DNA from: Sinohyriopsis cumingii
Taxonomy: Eukaryota > Mollusca > Bivalvia > Unionida > Unionidae
Length of the DNA stretch: 64,000 bases
Assembly (NCBI GenBank): GCA_028554795.2
Contig: CM068831.1
Location: 34,097,144-34,161,143 of the forward strand
Direction: 5' to 3'
Shown here: positions 1 to 12,084 of the stretch, one piece after another
How the letters are laid out: every line of letters begins with the position of its first letter
How positions within the stretch are numbered: position 1 is the first letter of the stretch
Notes under the pieces: generated by a model
The model's database searches: none
Told to the model about the DNA's origin: nothing
Seen by the model: the letters and a program-made list of their open reading frames with translations, nothing else
Position numbers and translations under genes: made by a program

Positions 1-90
1 ACGATATGCTCCAAGTAACTGTTTATTGACAGAGTGAATAACCTCCTCATATCCCTGCTATCGTGTCCGCTACAAAATGTAGTTCTACGA
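1..90 (-). repeat. Edge copy of dispersed repeat family A
   Basis: Read on the - strand, this edge segment contains CATTTTGTAGCGGACAC and a following block that recurs near 17,210-17,280 and 30,510-30,590. Three copies in one window mark a dispersed non-coding repeat. It continues past the left edge, so its length is unknown. Confidence 0.55.
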
Positions 91-1744
91 TTGTTCTTGT
101 TGTTCACAATCACATATGCAAATTGATAAATTAATTGTTTTCTGAGTATTGTTTTTAAAATTCCGATTAATTAAATCAATATAAGACACAGTCATGATTT
201 GAACATGAAATATGATTTTATGAAGAAAGTAGTGCACTACAAACATGGTTAGCCTCTTGTACAGTGAACCTGAACTGTCGGCATTTATGTACTGGCGTAT
301 TGAAATTAACTTATCAGTTTTGTAGTTTAAATTAGAAAGCTTTTGTTTTCTTAAATGGAAAAATAATCAGCTTATCTTAAACATGATGTTTTTCCTACGG
401 TCTTGTAGACGTATTTTGTATTAATTTATATGTAGTCTCATTGGTGTAAAGAGTATGACAACCTTGGACTCTTTAATGAAATTTATCTAATACAATAATG
501 TTTAATCATGTTTCAAGGATTTCACCTGTGTTACCATTACTTAGTTTTATATACTTTAAATAACAGTTACGAAATTAATTCATTCATTTTTTTATATCCT
601 TAAATTGATGATCCAAACAACACTTAAACATCTGTTTTACAACTTAAAGTTTTCTGCATCCAAATTCGATAACTCGTCATATATCCATTTCTGTTGTTCA
701 CTGAAGAGTGATAAACTCTACGGGTTCAGGGAAAACAATACACGTAACATTCAGAAATAAGATACAGTCATTCGCACTTAAAATTTGTCTGTATCAAAGT
801 CGTGAGCAGTCAAGTTAACTTTTGCCTTTATGAACAGAAATACTAGAGTTATGAATCTATAGCAAACAAATAATAAACACCTATCCTACCAATTAATCTC
901 GGATACATCTGCCAAACACGGGGAAAGTTTTAATAGAGAGGAGGAGCTAATGCAGCATAACTTAGACCACACTCTGCATATTTAATTGTTTGAATGACAA
1001 TGAATAATTTGAATATCAACATCTTTTAATTGTCCTGTCCTGTAACATTTCTCTCGTTTTTGCCAGGAACGTGCACCTTTGTTATACTTTGATGAAATAT
1101 CTTGGTAAGCTTCACCGGATAATACAAGCGGAAGTTTGTGTTTCTCTATTTACTGTGACGACAATCCTTTGATAAGAAGGAATTTGTCCAAATGGATTAC
1201 TGCCAGAGAAATAAAAAGTGACATATCCACCCATACTTCCTGGTTAACTTTCAGCGTGTTCCACTGGGAGCAATTACGTCTGGTCATAGAAGGCATGCAA
1301 GTATCTTGCATAGTTCATTTTGTCATTTCACAGCACCAGAAGAATATGGATTGAATGACAATGAGTTCTAACGGTCAGACTATTTTTCGGGCGAAAATCA
1401 CCATATATGACATACAAAATGTTGACGGATCTCCTTTGTCCTGCTGAACACACTCCTAAAATAAATTACAATGGTATCTTAAATCAATATGTAATCTCCG
1501 CAGCAATCTCCCAATGCTCTTTTGACACATGTCTTATACCAGATCACCGACTCCTATCAAACATGATCAGACTACCAACATCTTGTCCCTCATATCCATT
1601 TCCATTAAAGGATGAATTATATCCAAGCATGTCATATCATAGTTTCATATATGCACCATTCATTCGACCGGCGTGATTGTACATCCTGTCTTCAAGAACT
1701 CCAGGACAGAAATTGCAATGATGCCTGCTTTAATTACAAAGGCC

Positions 1745-1748
<4 letters not shown>
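91..1748. other. No identifiable feature
   Basis: AT-rich sequence with short open frames only. I found no domain motif, splice-site-flanked exon with good coding character, or terminal repeat here. Confidence 0.5.

Positions 1749-1814
<66 letters not shown>
1748..1814. repeat. (TA)n microsatellite
   Basis: About 33 uninterrupted TA units directly upstream of the polymerase-helicase fossil. It may mark a recombination or truncation point for that fossil's 5' end. Confidence 0.95.
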
Positions 1815-1818
<4 letters not shown>

Positions 1819-1830
1819 AATCATATAGCA

Positions 1831-4800
1831 TGAGACGATGGGACCAAGCTAGATTACAGCAACAAAAATATCAAGATGTCACAGGGAACAAAATCATAGT
1901 ACAAAAATCAAAAACAGATATAAATCTCAACAAAACTCACATACGATAACTAGAAGCAATACAATATGAGTTTACAAAGTTATCTGAGACGGAGCCAGAT
2001 GACATTACCAAATCAGATTTAGAGAGATATCCGGGTAACATAAAACAAATACCATCTGAGTTACAACTGTATGATTTTCTCAAACAAACAAAGACCTACT
2101 GTGCATCCGATGTTTTTTTTCAGCATTTAAGATTGATGGAGATGGAACATTTATTGATTCCACAATGGATGACAAACGAGCACCTGCTGTCGTTAATAAT
2201 CTTGTTGATGACATCAATTATATATTCAGAATAGAATGCATTTCTGAATATGTTAGTGAAGATCGTCTGACTTGGATTATTCGTGATAAACTTGAACCTG
2301 TTAAGGAATCACGGCAAAATAACTATGTCGTCATAGTAGATAAAAATTCTAAAACATATTTTTTCAACGGAATTTACAAAACATACTACAATAACGCGTA
2401 TCAGTTTTTACAGTTTTTTATGAGCTTTATCGTTTCAATGAAGCAGACACAGCTGCTCTTGCTCCAATGAAAATAGGCTCGCTAAACTGCGTTCCTCAAC
2501 GTGTCAGAGAACATATTGCACACTTGAAACGAGAAAATAGACATACACAACCAAAAATAAAAATGTAACAGGAAAACCCCTCTGATTAACTCAGCTAGAA
2601 AATGACGTGGCTATTTTAGAAAATAAAAAAAAAGCATTAAAGAATCCAATAATTATAAAAGCAATAAGCAATGAGATTTTATACAATTCTGGCAAATAAT
2701 GCAGTAAGGGCGCTCCTATAATTTTATATGATCATGATTTACATGCACAGATCGACTCGGTGACAAACTTTCGAAGGGAGAGAATAATACGATTTTATGA
2801 TGGCGATATCTACGAAGAAATCAACAACATATATAAGCGTGACCCTGTATCGGTCTGGATACTGACTCAGATGAATCAACATGTGATCAGTTTCTTCAGT
2901 CTTTTGGGGTTCTTTATCGGAAGAATTCACTGCAACGTGCGATGAAATAGATTGCTTTAAAATATGATGGCGAGAAAGATGATTTACTTGTTAGCTGTTT
3001 TACAACGTCGTCTGTTGTGGTTCATATAGCCCAACAAAAACAATCAATAGCGTCCAACTCGAAAATAATTTCTTTATGCTATATCACAATCTTGTGTTGT
3101 GTTTGGTTATGGTAGTCTTTGGAACACAAAATATAACACATTCAACATGATTTATGTTGACAATATCGCCGCTTATCCGGCGGATTTTCTTGGATTTGGC
3201 GAGTGTTATCGTTATTTTGAACGATTAGGGAACCCAACACATTAAATGAAATGGGTTGCAATAAACAAGCACTTACAAATATCGATCTTACAGTATTTGC
3301 CGATATTGAACCATTCGAGTTTTCGGCGAGTATTCATCCTGTGATAACAATTTAGGTTGATAGACACTTTAAAGAACCGGATTTCAGCGTCAATCGCAAC
3401 GATTGTTGTGCACACAAAAAAGCGTGGTTAGTCTCTAATAGTGCTATTACGATACATGCTAGAAATTAAGATCTCACATCATTGACTGTATCGTCTGCGA
3501 TAATTTCGTACGAATAACAAAACAAGTTTGGTTACCAAAAAAACAACGTATCTGCAAAAAAAATTATCGGTACGTTTACTCAGGGTTCGTCCTCTGATAA
3601 TGCAGGTCGTTGCACAAGATTAATCATGGATCCAGCCGAATTATATTTTGTTGTCAAGGACACAGCGACGGACGGTGTGTTCGTGTCACGGATGAATGCA
3701 GTCATGCACGACGGAAAAAATATGTGTACAATAGTTTTCTATTACTAAGGCAATTCCCCTAAGTTTACTCATTTGAGATCATCTGTGTCGGCATGCTCAT
3801 CAATAAACCTATAATCGATGATCCAAATATTTCCCAATGACGCTGTTAAGGTCGCCACATATTATTTTTATATTAGTCATTCTAAAATGGGTCTTGTGAA
3901 ACCATTTATCGAAGAAGACACCAAAGGTGTCGGTCTCGGAGAAAAAGCGGTTGCGCCACGAACAAGGCTTAATGACAAAGCAAACACGAACAAATACGTA
4001 ATATACTGAATCCGCTGACGTTAGAACGCATGACGTTTATTATTGCAACGATAATTTTCAGAACTATCATCATCCAATCACGAAGCATAGCACGGTGTAA
4101 CGGAACAGTCCAGGTATTTCTGTTACAACAACGCGTGCGATATAATTATCTACAACCCTGACGTGACTGTGCTGACGCCAACTCACCGGCTTGCCAGAGA
4201 GATGAGATAAAGTGGTGTCAGCGCATGCACATATCATAGTTTCTTTAGATGGTGAGGTAATGCATGGACCACCGAACGAACGGGTGAGAAATATATCCGG
4301 ACAAAAGTTATATGGGATGAGATTTGTACAGTATCCAAACAAACTGACTGGTATTAACAAAATCTACCGCAATCATCACGCGTGGCGGTCATGGACAACC
4401 TCCGCCGTTTACACGTAAATCACCTCACGAATGGTTAAGCAACTATGCTAGCCACTATGAAGATGTTTTGCACGGCTATCACTTACATGATGAACAACTA
4501 CGACAATTGAAATCGTTAATCAGATTACAATTCAATGTGAAATACTGCGTAAAGTAATTTCACAGACTCCAATATCAGATTTCTTGAACTTATGGCGCAC
4601 TAATGATCTAATAGTTGTATCCAGGAAAAACGTCCTTGATTCACTTCAGCGTAAATTATTTGACCTTCCAAGGAACAATTTCCAACTCAGCAAGTCTCTC
4701 TAAGTTATTGACCAACATATACACGCAGGCACAATATACTGGTTAATATTCCGGCAGTAGACACTGGAGGGCCCGCAGAAAACATAAACTCGTTCTTATT

Positions 4801-5305
4801 GATATCATCCAGTTTCCAGTAGAGGCTGTACAACAGGCGTTGTCGGCATCGGAGACGCAAGACGTTTCAAGACCAAACCCTTTGTGATGGACTCTGAAAT
4901 ATGCAAAAACTATTCATTAGTCTCAGGGATTAACGCAATCAGATATCAATGTCTTGATTGTATATGATCGCATAGAATGGTACAATTTAGTTGGTTGTGT
5001 CTAGAGTAACAAAAATATATAGCTCACGTGGTTATCTACGTGCTGGAGATGCCAACTGCGTCACAAACAACAACAGCTTTACCACGAGGTATCAACGCAG
5101 TGAAGAAAATGTAGACAAATTATGCTCGAGATGACAAAATAAAGATTATGTCACTTGGATCTTGATGTTGAATTTATCATAATGCTGAAACAATGAAAAA
5201 TACTCACTGCACCTGCTGTAACACAATTATGTTGTGGCAATATTTTTCTAATGACGTACGATAATTTACCATGAACACAATCGATAGCAGTCTCGGCCTC
5301 ACACT
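1831..5305 (+). pseudogene. Decayed B-family DNA polymerase / SF1 helicase / HNH fusion gene
   Basis: A strongly decayed gene: coherent protein runs in changing frames, cut by many stops and frameshifts. Seen from 5' to 3': NCVPQRVREHI (2,485-2,517); YDGDIYEEI (2,796-2,822); a polymerase motif-A-like segment VDNIAAYPADF (3,156-3,188); GTFTQGSS (about 3,569-3,592); THLRSS (from 3,767); VATYYFY (from about 3,851), where motif C should carry an aspartate pair but has YYF; a degenerate P-loop-like segment (about 4,110-4,145); VLTPTHRLAREM (4,169-4,204); TYHSFFRW; VIWDEICTV, a Walker-B-like DE box (4,307-4,333); GQPPPF (4,393-4,410); SQGLTQSD, SF1 motif V-like (from 4,921); and a CxxC plus a C-terminal block resembling HNH nucleases (5,208-5,302). 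From memory, not a search, the order matches large uncharacterised proteins of arbuscular mycorrhizal fungi. The gene is non-functional; the domain calls are inference from motifs. Confidence 0.68.
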
Positions 5306-5697
5306 TTCTGTCTTTCTATTAGATGCTCTTTATCGTATAATTCCCTTCATTACCCCTATTTGAGTTTCATTTTTTTTATAGCATATCTACTATCTCTATC
5401 TAGCTGCGTTCATACACAAGTTTGTATCGTGTTGTCATCAGTTGAACAAACGCACTATTTTGTATTTTATGTCATACACGAAATCATGAAACTGAATAGT
5501 CGTATCAAACATATGACAACATAGCGTGAAGAATTAGGCGATCACAAATAACAAAATGATGTTTCAAAGAATCCGTACCAGAAGAAATAAGGCACCTAAT
5601 GGATTCATAATTCGCATTTCTCAACGCGTGTAGTCAACTATATGGGAACACGATGGGTTTTGAGAAACTGTTTATTTTGATATAAATGAATACTTAC
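5306..5697 (-). other. Intron-2-like sequence of the inverted receptor copy
   Basis: Read on the - strand, this tract follows the shortened Ig1 exon and aligns by eye with receptor intron 2 at about 46,808-47,480. The similarity stops at about 5,305, exactly where the polymerase-helicase fossil ends. Confidence 0.55.
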
Positions 5698-5865
5698 GTG
5701 CAACAAGAACACTTGTGCTCCCTTCCTCAGTGGAAGCTGACCTTACCGTAGTAAAATGTCGATTACTGGTGTAACCAGAGTTTATTTCCAGAATAGTATT
5801 TATATCCGTTTGATGTGCATCAAAATAAACGTTTGCATTATTTCCCTGAATATTTGTCAGCCGAT
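5698..5865 (-). pseudogene. Shortened Ig1 exon of inverted receptor copy
   Basis: Homologue of exon 2 of the receptor at 46,487-46,807. A consensus acceptor (TTGCAG, then ATCGGCTGAC) and donor (GTAAGT) are kept. The exon is 168 nt against 321 nt; the missing 153 nt (51 codons) keep the reading frame but remove the middle of the Ig fold, including the D-x-G-x-Y turn. No signal exon lies directly before it on the - strand; an intron-1-like stretch at about 6,600-6,910 does. It is probably a pseudo-exon left by unequal recombination, though an alternatively used short exon cannot be excluded. Confidence 0.7.
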
Positions 5866-6027
5866 CTGCAAGAATGAATAATGAAATCTTGTAAGATATG
5901 CCAAAACGTGTTAACTGTATAATTTCGTCATGTTTTTAAATCGTCTGAAATAAAACCATACATGTAGCGTCATTTAGATATGAAGTTAAACATGCATACA
6001 CTCATACCTTGAAATATACTTAGTTCA

Positions 6028-6090
6028 TACATACATACATACATGCATACATACATACATATACATACATACATACATACACACATACAT
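6028..6090. repeat. (ATAC)n microsatellite
   Basis: Imperfect run of CATA units with a few interruptions, inside the intron of the inverted receptor copy. Confidence 0.85.
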
Positions 6091-6599
6091 AGAAATCGAT
6101 ACACACATATCTGCCTGTTGTATATTTATGATTCATTCACTGTCGTTGGAATAGGAATCTTTTATTATTTACAAACGTGTAGTAGTGACTAAGTCTAAAA
6201 GCATGCCAAGTTCTTATCAGATTAAATCTATACATGATTTTCTCTCACATTTCGTTGCGAACTTTCATAGCCCCAAATATCTATCTCCATTTGCGCAAAT
6301 AATAACGTTGAAAACTATGCATTAGTATTATCATTATTTTTATATTTACTAACACATTTAACCGCTAAGGAGCCTGGAAACGCTTTCTTTAAATTAACAA
6401 TTCTGCAAATAATAAAAATACTTTTTGCGTATATAGTTGCCTTTTAAATCTCTATATAATAAATTATATCATCTTGTTTTGGCATTCCAAAATTGCAATA
6501 CAAATAGTTCTTGTACAGGCAGATACTATTTTTTCATAACCATATGCGAAATAACTATTTCTCAAAGTCTAAATGGACTGTCATTCTCATAAAAAAATT

Positions 6600-7140
6600 A
6601 CTTTACATTTTAATTTTGGGGGTTAATATTTATTCCATAACAAAATAGTATTAGCAACACTCCTTTAAATTGATGCTATATTCTACTTGGTTCTTCCAAA
6701 ATGATTTTTAAGATTATTTTCTAGCTTTCCCACTTACAAAAAGTTAAATCCAAACACATCATTTTGCCACGATATTCATTTTAAGTTCAAAATGTATATT
6801 TCAAGTCCCCTTTCTTATATGCCATCAATATTTAACTCAACAATCGCAGTTATTTCTTCATCTCAGAATGCTGTACATTTAATGACGTTTGATAAAACAT
6901 TCTTATCCTGTACCATATTTATATTCATATATATATTCAGACGAAACACTAAGATAAATTGTTCATATCCTTTCAACGAAATACGCAATCAATATTTCTT
7001 TCTCAGTTCATCGGACGTATATGTGTTACAACCGTATCCTGGCATTACGCACATTTCATGAACAGAGATGCTGTGAAGCTTTATTAAACTTGTACTTGTT
7101 AAACATGTAAGTCACCCCCTTCGCTCTCATGTACGTTTCC
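6600..7140 (-). other. Second intron-1-like segment with TA junction
   Basis: On the - strand, sequence matching receptor intron 4-side DNA (about 50,000-50,190) passes at a short TA run (about 6,925-6,950) into sequence matching receptor intron 1 (about 45,085-45,420). The same intron-1 segment occurs again at about 8,880-9,195, so part of the gene is tandemly repeated here. Confidence 0.55.
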
Positions 7141-7746
7141 AAACATGAGGAACGTTTACGCAGAGATTGAGACAGATGGAACAGAGAGATAAAGTGAGAG
7201 ATAATTTGGTGAAACCGATGTTCTGACAAACGAACAAAAAAATAGCGAGGGAGACCGGTGTTGGTTCGGGGTGACTTGTCATAAATTTATTTGTTATTTA
7301 CTGTCCCTGTTTTTCAATACTGGTGGATTAATCTGCTGTCTGACCAACCAACACAGTGAGAGACAAAGAGATAAATAATGCGAGGTAGAGGCCTCCGGAT
7401 ATTTTCATATTTTAAAATAAACTGTGTTTACAACCTAATTATACTTTGTTATTTATGTTATATATGAAAAACTATTAACAAAGCGTGAAATAGACTACTG
7501 TGTTTGTGCATCCTAGCCAAGAGAGTTACCGTTCAGTCTCGACAGCCTAGCGCTTCTTTTGTTGGTAATTCGTGCACTGTAGGTATATCCATGAAAAGTG
7601 TACACAAACTATTACTAAGATCCAAGCCCCAAGCCTGAGTACGGTTACTTGGTGAATGTTCAGTTTCAATAGCTTCAACACGTTCTAATTCTTGTTCTCT
7701 CTTATTCGACAGATTTCTACATATTTTGCATCTGATGCATTGGACA

Positions 7747-7825
7747 GAGAGAGAGAGAGAGGGAGAGAGAAAGAGACAGACAGACAGATAGAGAGAGAGA
7801 GAGACAGAGTGAGAGAGAGAGAGAC
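7747..7825. repeat. (GA)n-rich repeat
   Basis: GA dinucleotides with ACAG interruptions; the equivalent position in the + strand copy (49,350-49,396) is a (CT)n run. Confidence 0.9.
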
Positions 7826-8282
7826 TAGTAAATTAAAATTCCATCACAGTCTACATGCTTAAATCTTTCAGCGGCATTTAACAATAAAATATCTGCACAT
7901 TGCATGTGTTATTGCATTTCGTGCCTGATGATTTAAGGCCGGACACTGCATCATTGTTTTCAGTCGGGATAGAAAAATTTGTTTTGTAAATCTGGTACCT
8001 TCAAAGGCATATTTAATTCTTCAATGTCTGAATGATGTCATAGCAGTAAACTGACAGAAAGTATTCTAGATATTCAAATATCGATGTAAAATTGTTCAGC
8101 TATTCTATTTAAACGTGTTCCTGTACCGAGATCATCGTCATTTTTACCTATTGTACGACAAGATTATGTACCACCAACATCCTCACTGAAAACTTATTAC
8201 ATGGTTCAAGTGCAATAATGGCATCAATGTAACATTCTTTGTACAGACAATATCTTCATAAATTCGTATGTCATACATTTAC

Positions 8283-8591
8283 CATTAACGTCACTGAATA
8301 TAGAATCCAAAAGGTGCCCTTTCTCATCACATGCAAAATAACCTCCCTTGTTCAGCCATGATATGCTTGGACAGGTGAAGGAGAACTCTCCTGTTTTCAA
8401 AGCACATTTTTCCATAACTACCGCTATTACAATTTCTGTAGAGGTGCAATCTTCTTCGGTCACGTTATAAAGTAGGACAGTGTGGATATATTTCAAAGTG
8501 GCATGGTCAATCCTAATCGAAGACGTGTTTGATTTAGGAAATATGAATGAAGGTGGAATCTGTTCCCCTGGATGTGCCGGCAGTCTGCGAC
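8283..8591 (-). pseudogene. Ig2 exon of inverted receptor copy
   Basis: Homologue of exon 3 of the receptor (48,558-48,854). Acceptor TTTACAG and donor GTAAAT are intact and the exon is fully open, 309 nt against 297 nt; the extra 12 nt add four codons between the two cysteines. Shared landmarks include ...[12 protein letters not shown]... and [10 protein letters not shown]. Here it follows the signal exon directly, with no Ig1 exon between, because an intron segment equivalent to about 45,420-48,300 is missing. The exon itself looks usable, so this could belong to a working gene running leftward, but no transmembrane exon was found before the window edge. Confidence 0.72.
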
Positions 8592-9195
8592 CTGTAAACA
8601 GAACATAATCAAATAAGGTTATTAAAATGTCTTTGGGCTTCAATATTTGTATGAAAGATGTATTTACTTCCAAATAATTTCAAATATAATTAATGCCATG
8701 GATTGACTTTATGTGTGTTGTTATCAAAGAAATGTACAATATTTATAAAACTTAAAATACATAAATACAACCCACACATAAGTATGGTATGCACGATTTG
8801 TTATCATATGAGTCAGCCAGTTTTAATAATTATTCTACACTCTTTCGCATTATGATGGATTGTGGTTCTTATAATAAATTAATTTTCGGGGTTAATATTT
8901 ATTTCATTTCAAAATAGTGTTATCAATACTTCTTTAAGTTGATAATAGTTTATATGTGGGTCTTCCAATATGATTTGTCAGAATGTTTTCTATTTTTATT
9001 TCTTTGTAAAACATATCTACATATATACTTTTCCTATTACATTAATTTGTAGTTCAAAATGTATATTTTAAGTCTGTTATTACATGCCTTCAATATGTAA
9101 CTCAACAATCGCAGTTATTTTTTTTTCAGAATACTGTAAATGTAATAGCGTTCGTAAAGCATTCGTACATTGTACCATATTTCTATTTTACTCAC

Positions 9196-9256
9196 CTTTA
9201 GCTTGACCTATTCCACACAAAATAAGGACAACCGATATCTTAATTAAACTACCCAT
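9196..9256 (-). pseudogene. Signal-peptide exon of inverted receptor copy
   Basis: A 61-nt exon encoding [20 protein letters not shown], then a GTGAG donor. It differs from exon 1 of the + strand receptor at only a couple of residues. The length is identical and it ends in phase 1, compatible with the Ig2 exon downstream at 8,591. It is the first exon of a partial, rearranged paralogue. Confidence 0.75.
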
Positions 9257-10085
9257 GATTTTACACTCAATCGTGGCTCCCAAAAGGTGCTCCAACGGTA
9301 AGATGGTATTTACAAATATCAACGGGCAGTGTAGTCTGTGCCGACAAGAACGTTGATTCTCGGAGCAATCAGACATACACATAGTAAATGGCAAAATGAG
9401 TATTTGTTTACATTCTATATGGTTGATTCATAAACACGTTCGTACTTAGTTCCACTGCAGTATCAAACAAAGATAAAATGTTGTGAGATTAACGTTGCAA
9501 ATGAAATTATACCACACACAGTTGTTCATACAAATAATTTATCCTGTTCAGGAATTAAATACCCTGATAAAGGAGAAAGGCTCAACAACAGATCGAACAA
9601 ATGTCCCTTGAGGAAACAATTGTTAGCACGAAGGTTCATGAGGAAAGAAAGTCTTTGTAATATTGAATATTACATTAGGGGTTTTGTAAGTAAAGGCACG
9701 TGCAGGAAAACCTAAGAAGTTAAAAGAAAGGAACAATCAATTGAAGGATATGATTTAGTCTAGAATATTCATCTCTAAACTACTTTATTGAATATTACGG
9801 TATGTAAAAAGAATAGTGTACCAAATTTCCTCTCATATGATTTTTGAAAATCACAATCGGTGCACATTCATGTTTTGTTCTAAGAGTAGCTTCATGTGCA
9901 CAGGAAAGGTAACATATATGTTGTCGCACAATGAAGGAATATGTGTATGTTGCTTGAAGTGAGGATGATAAATAGTGCTTGCGTTCTGTGTGTGAGAGAG
10001 AGAGAGAGAGAGAATGCAACCACCAAGTTAACAGCTACTATGATTATTGTTTTGTGTATCATATCATAGAGACACAATTTTACTT
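9257..10085 (-). other. 5' flank of inverted receptor copy
   Basis: Aligns by eye, inverted, with 44,110-45,008 upstream of the + strand receptor. It includes a short (GA)n run at 9,994-10,012. The shared flank shows that the duplicated unit included upstream, possibly promoter, DNA. Confidence 0.5.
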
Positions 10086-10525
10086 TAATGGAATGCATTA
10101 GTTGTAGAAGAATGACGGTGTAATATATATTGTCATTATACACAAAGCGATCAAACACAGGGATGGAATTTCAACAATAACATTTCTATTTGAAACGAGA
10201 AAGTCGAAAGAGCTACATTGATCTTCAGAGGAATGTGCAAGGTTTTCAAAGAAAAGGAAATTGGTAGGAGTGAGTAAAATGTTAAAACGGCATCATATCC
10301 TGGAGACAAAGTTTACCTTGCTGTGATACATCAGTTGTAGAAGAATGACAGGAAAATGCATATTGTCATTATACGTAAAGCGATCAGACATAGGGCTGGA
10401 TTTTCACCAATTTTATTTAAATTTGAAACTAGAAAGTAAAAGCGCTTTTTTACATCTTCAGAGGAATGTGTATGGGTTTCAAAGAAGAAAAACATAGTGA
10501 TTGTGAGTGAAATGGTAAAACGGCT
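10086..10525. repeat. Tandem pair of about 200 bp
   Basis: Two imperfect direct copies (about 10,086-10,290 and 10,329-10,525) both contain GTTGTAGAAGAATGAC and a later CTTCAGAGGAATGTG block. The equivalent region upstream of the + strand receptor (about 44,040-44,200) has one copy. Confidence 0.6.
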
Positions 10526-10853
10526 ATAGTGACACATCATGTTATTAATTTTGTCTCCGTCACACCACTTGCATATCGCATGATATTACTATGTCCATTT
10601 TACCGAATGCAAGGCGGTGAGTAATGTATGTGGGATTAATTAATCATAAGCAAATAAATAATTTAGTCTACGAAAACATTTACAGAATTGTGACATGCGA
10701 TCCATATACATTCTTACACATAATACTTGCTCGCGCCCAGACTTTATAAATGTCATGTAAACAGTAACTCATATAAATAAGTTTTGTTTTTTCAATAAAA
10801 TAATTTTAGAAAAATATTGGCTTGCATTTTATTTTCATGTTGCGTACATGTGA

Positions 10854-12062
10854 TTGGTACATAAGACACGAAAACTATATGCTAGTACAATAGGAAAAAT
10901 TCCTACCAACTATCGATCTATTGCACTCACAAGCTGCATGTGCAAAACAATGGAACGAATTATCGATTCTTGGCTCGTATGGTACCTGGAAACTATCGAT
11001 TTAATATCTCCTTTCCAAAGTGGCTTTCGTTACGAAAGGAGCACCAATGATCATCTGGTTAGACTGGAAACATTTATTTGTGACGCATTTATCAAGAAAG
11101 AACATTTAGTAGCGATATTCTTCGATTTAGAAAAGGCCTATCACACGACATGGAAATACGGGATACTAAATGACCTGCACAATCTGGGTCTAAAAGGCCG
11201 TCTGCACTCTTTCATATCAAACTCTCACTCAAACAGGGAATTCAAGGTACGAGCGGGCTCTACTCTCTCACATCTGCAGGAGCAATAGATGGGTGTGCCC
11301 CAGAGCAGTATTTTATTTTTATTCCGCACAGTATGCTCTCAAATTAAATCAAATCCTCTGAATCCTGCTTTTTCGGCTGTGTTTCAACCCAAATGCAAAA
11401 CATTATACGAAAATAAACCAAACGCCATACATTCCATTGGCATTAGAATATCCTCCAGCCCTGACAGTACAAAAATAGACCTTTTTAAAATTCAGAAAAC
11501 ATCCATCCCAGAAAAGACCACCCTGGCTACTTAAACAGACAAAAGTACTTTTTACGTTACACGATGGAAAAAAATCCAAGACAAACCCTTCTCTTTTCCA
11601 CAACTCTTACCATGAACTCCTCACCGAATTTAAAAACTACACAAGAATTTACACCGATGGATCAAAGGATGAGGAAAAGACAACTGCAGCTTTTGTTTGT
11701 GGAAATCACACAACGCAAGTTTGCTTACCAAATGGAACATCAATTTTTTCAGCCCAAATCAGAGCAATAGACCTTGCTCTGCAACATATAGAAAACAAAC
11801 GTATTTTGAACAGCATCATCTTCTCCGACTCACTATCAGTACTTCAGTCACTACACAATAGAAAACTGGAGAATCCATTATTGAAAAACATCCTCGTCAA
11901 AAATACCAAGCTGAGTATCTCCCACAATATAATATACTGTTAGTTACCTAGCCAAATTGGTATTAGAGGTAACGAAAAAGCGGATCGCGCTGCTAAAATG
12001 GCCCTTACTCAAGAACCATCTGATTTTAAAATACCGTATGTTGATTCTAACATTAATAATCC
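10854..12062 (+). pseudogene. Jockey-like non-LTR retrotransposon ORF2 fragment
   Basis: A decayed reverse transcriptase followed by an RNase H domain. The first part (10,854-11,320) has the RT start typical of Jockey/CR1-type elements: NYRSIALTSC, a FQSGFR block, FFDLEKAYHT (the motif-A aspartate) and GVPQSSIL (expected GVPQGSIL). The RT centre, including the catalytic Y-x-D-D box, is missing; after it come a C-terminal piece (to about 11,534) and an RNase H (about 11,640-12,062) with YTDGSK, an acidic AQIRAIDLAL segment, FSDSLSV and GNEKADRAAK. Several stops and frameshifts are present. It cannot be active. Confidence 0.78.
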
Positions 12063-12084
12063 TTTTCAGCATTTTGCTTCTATT

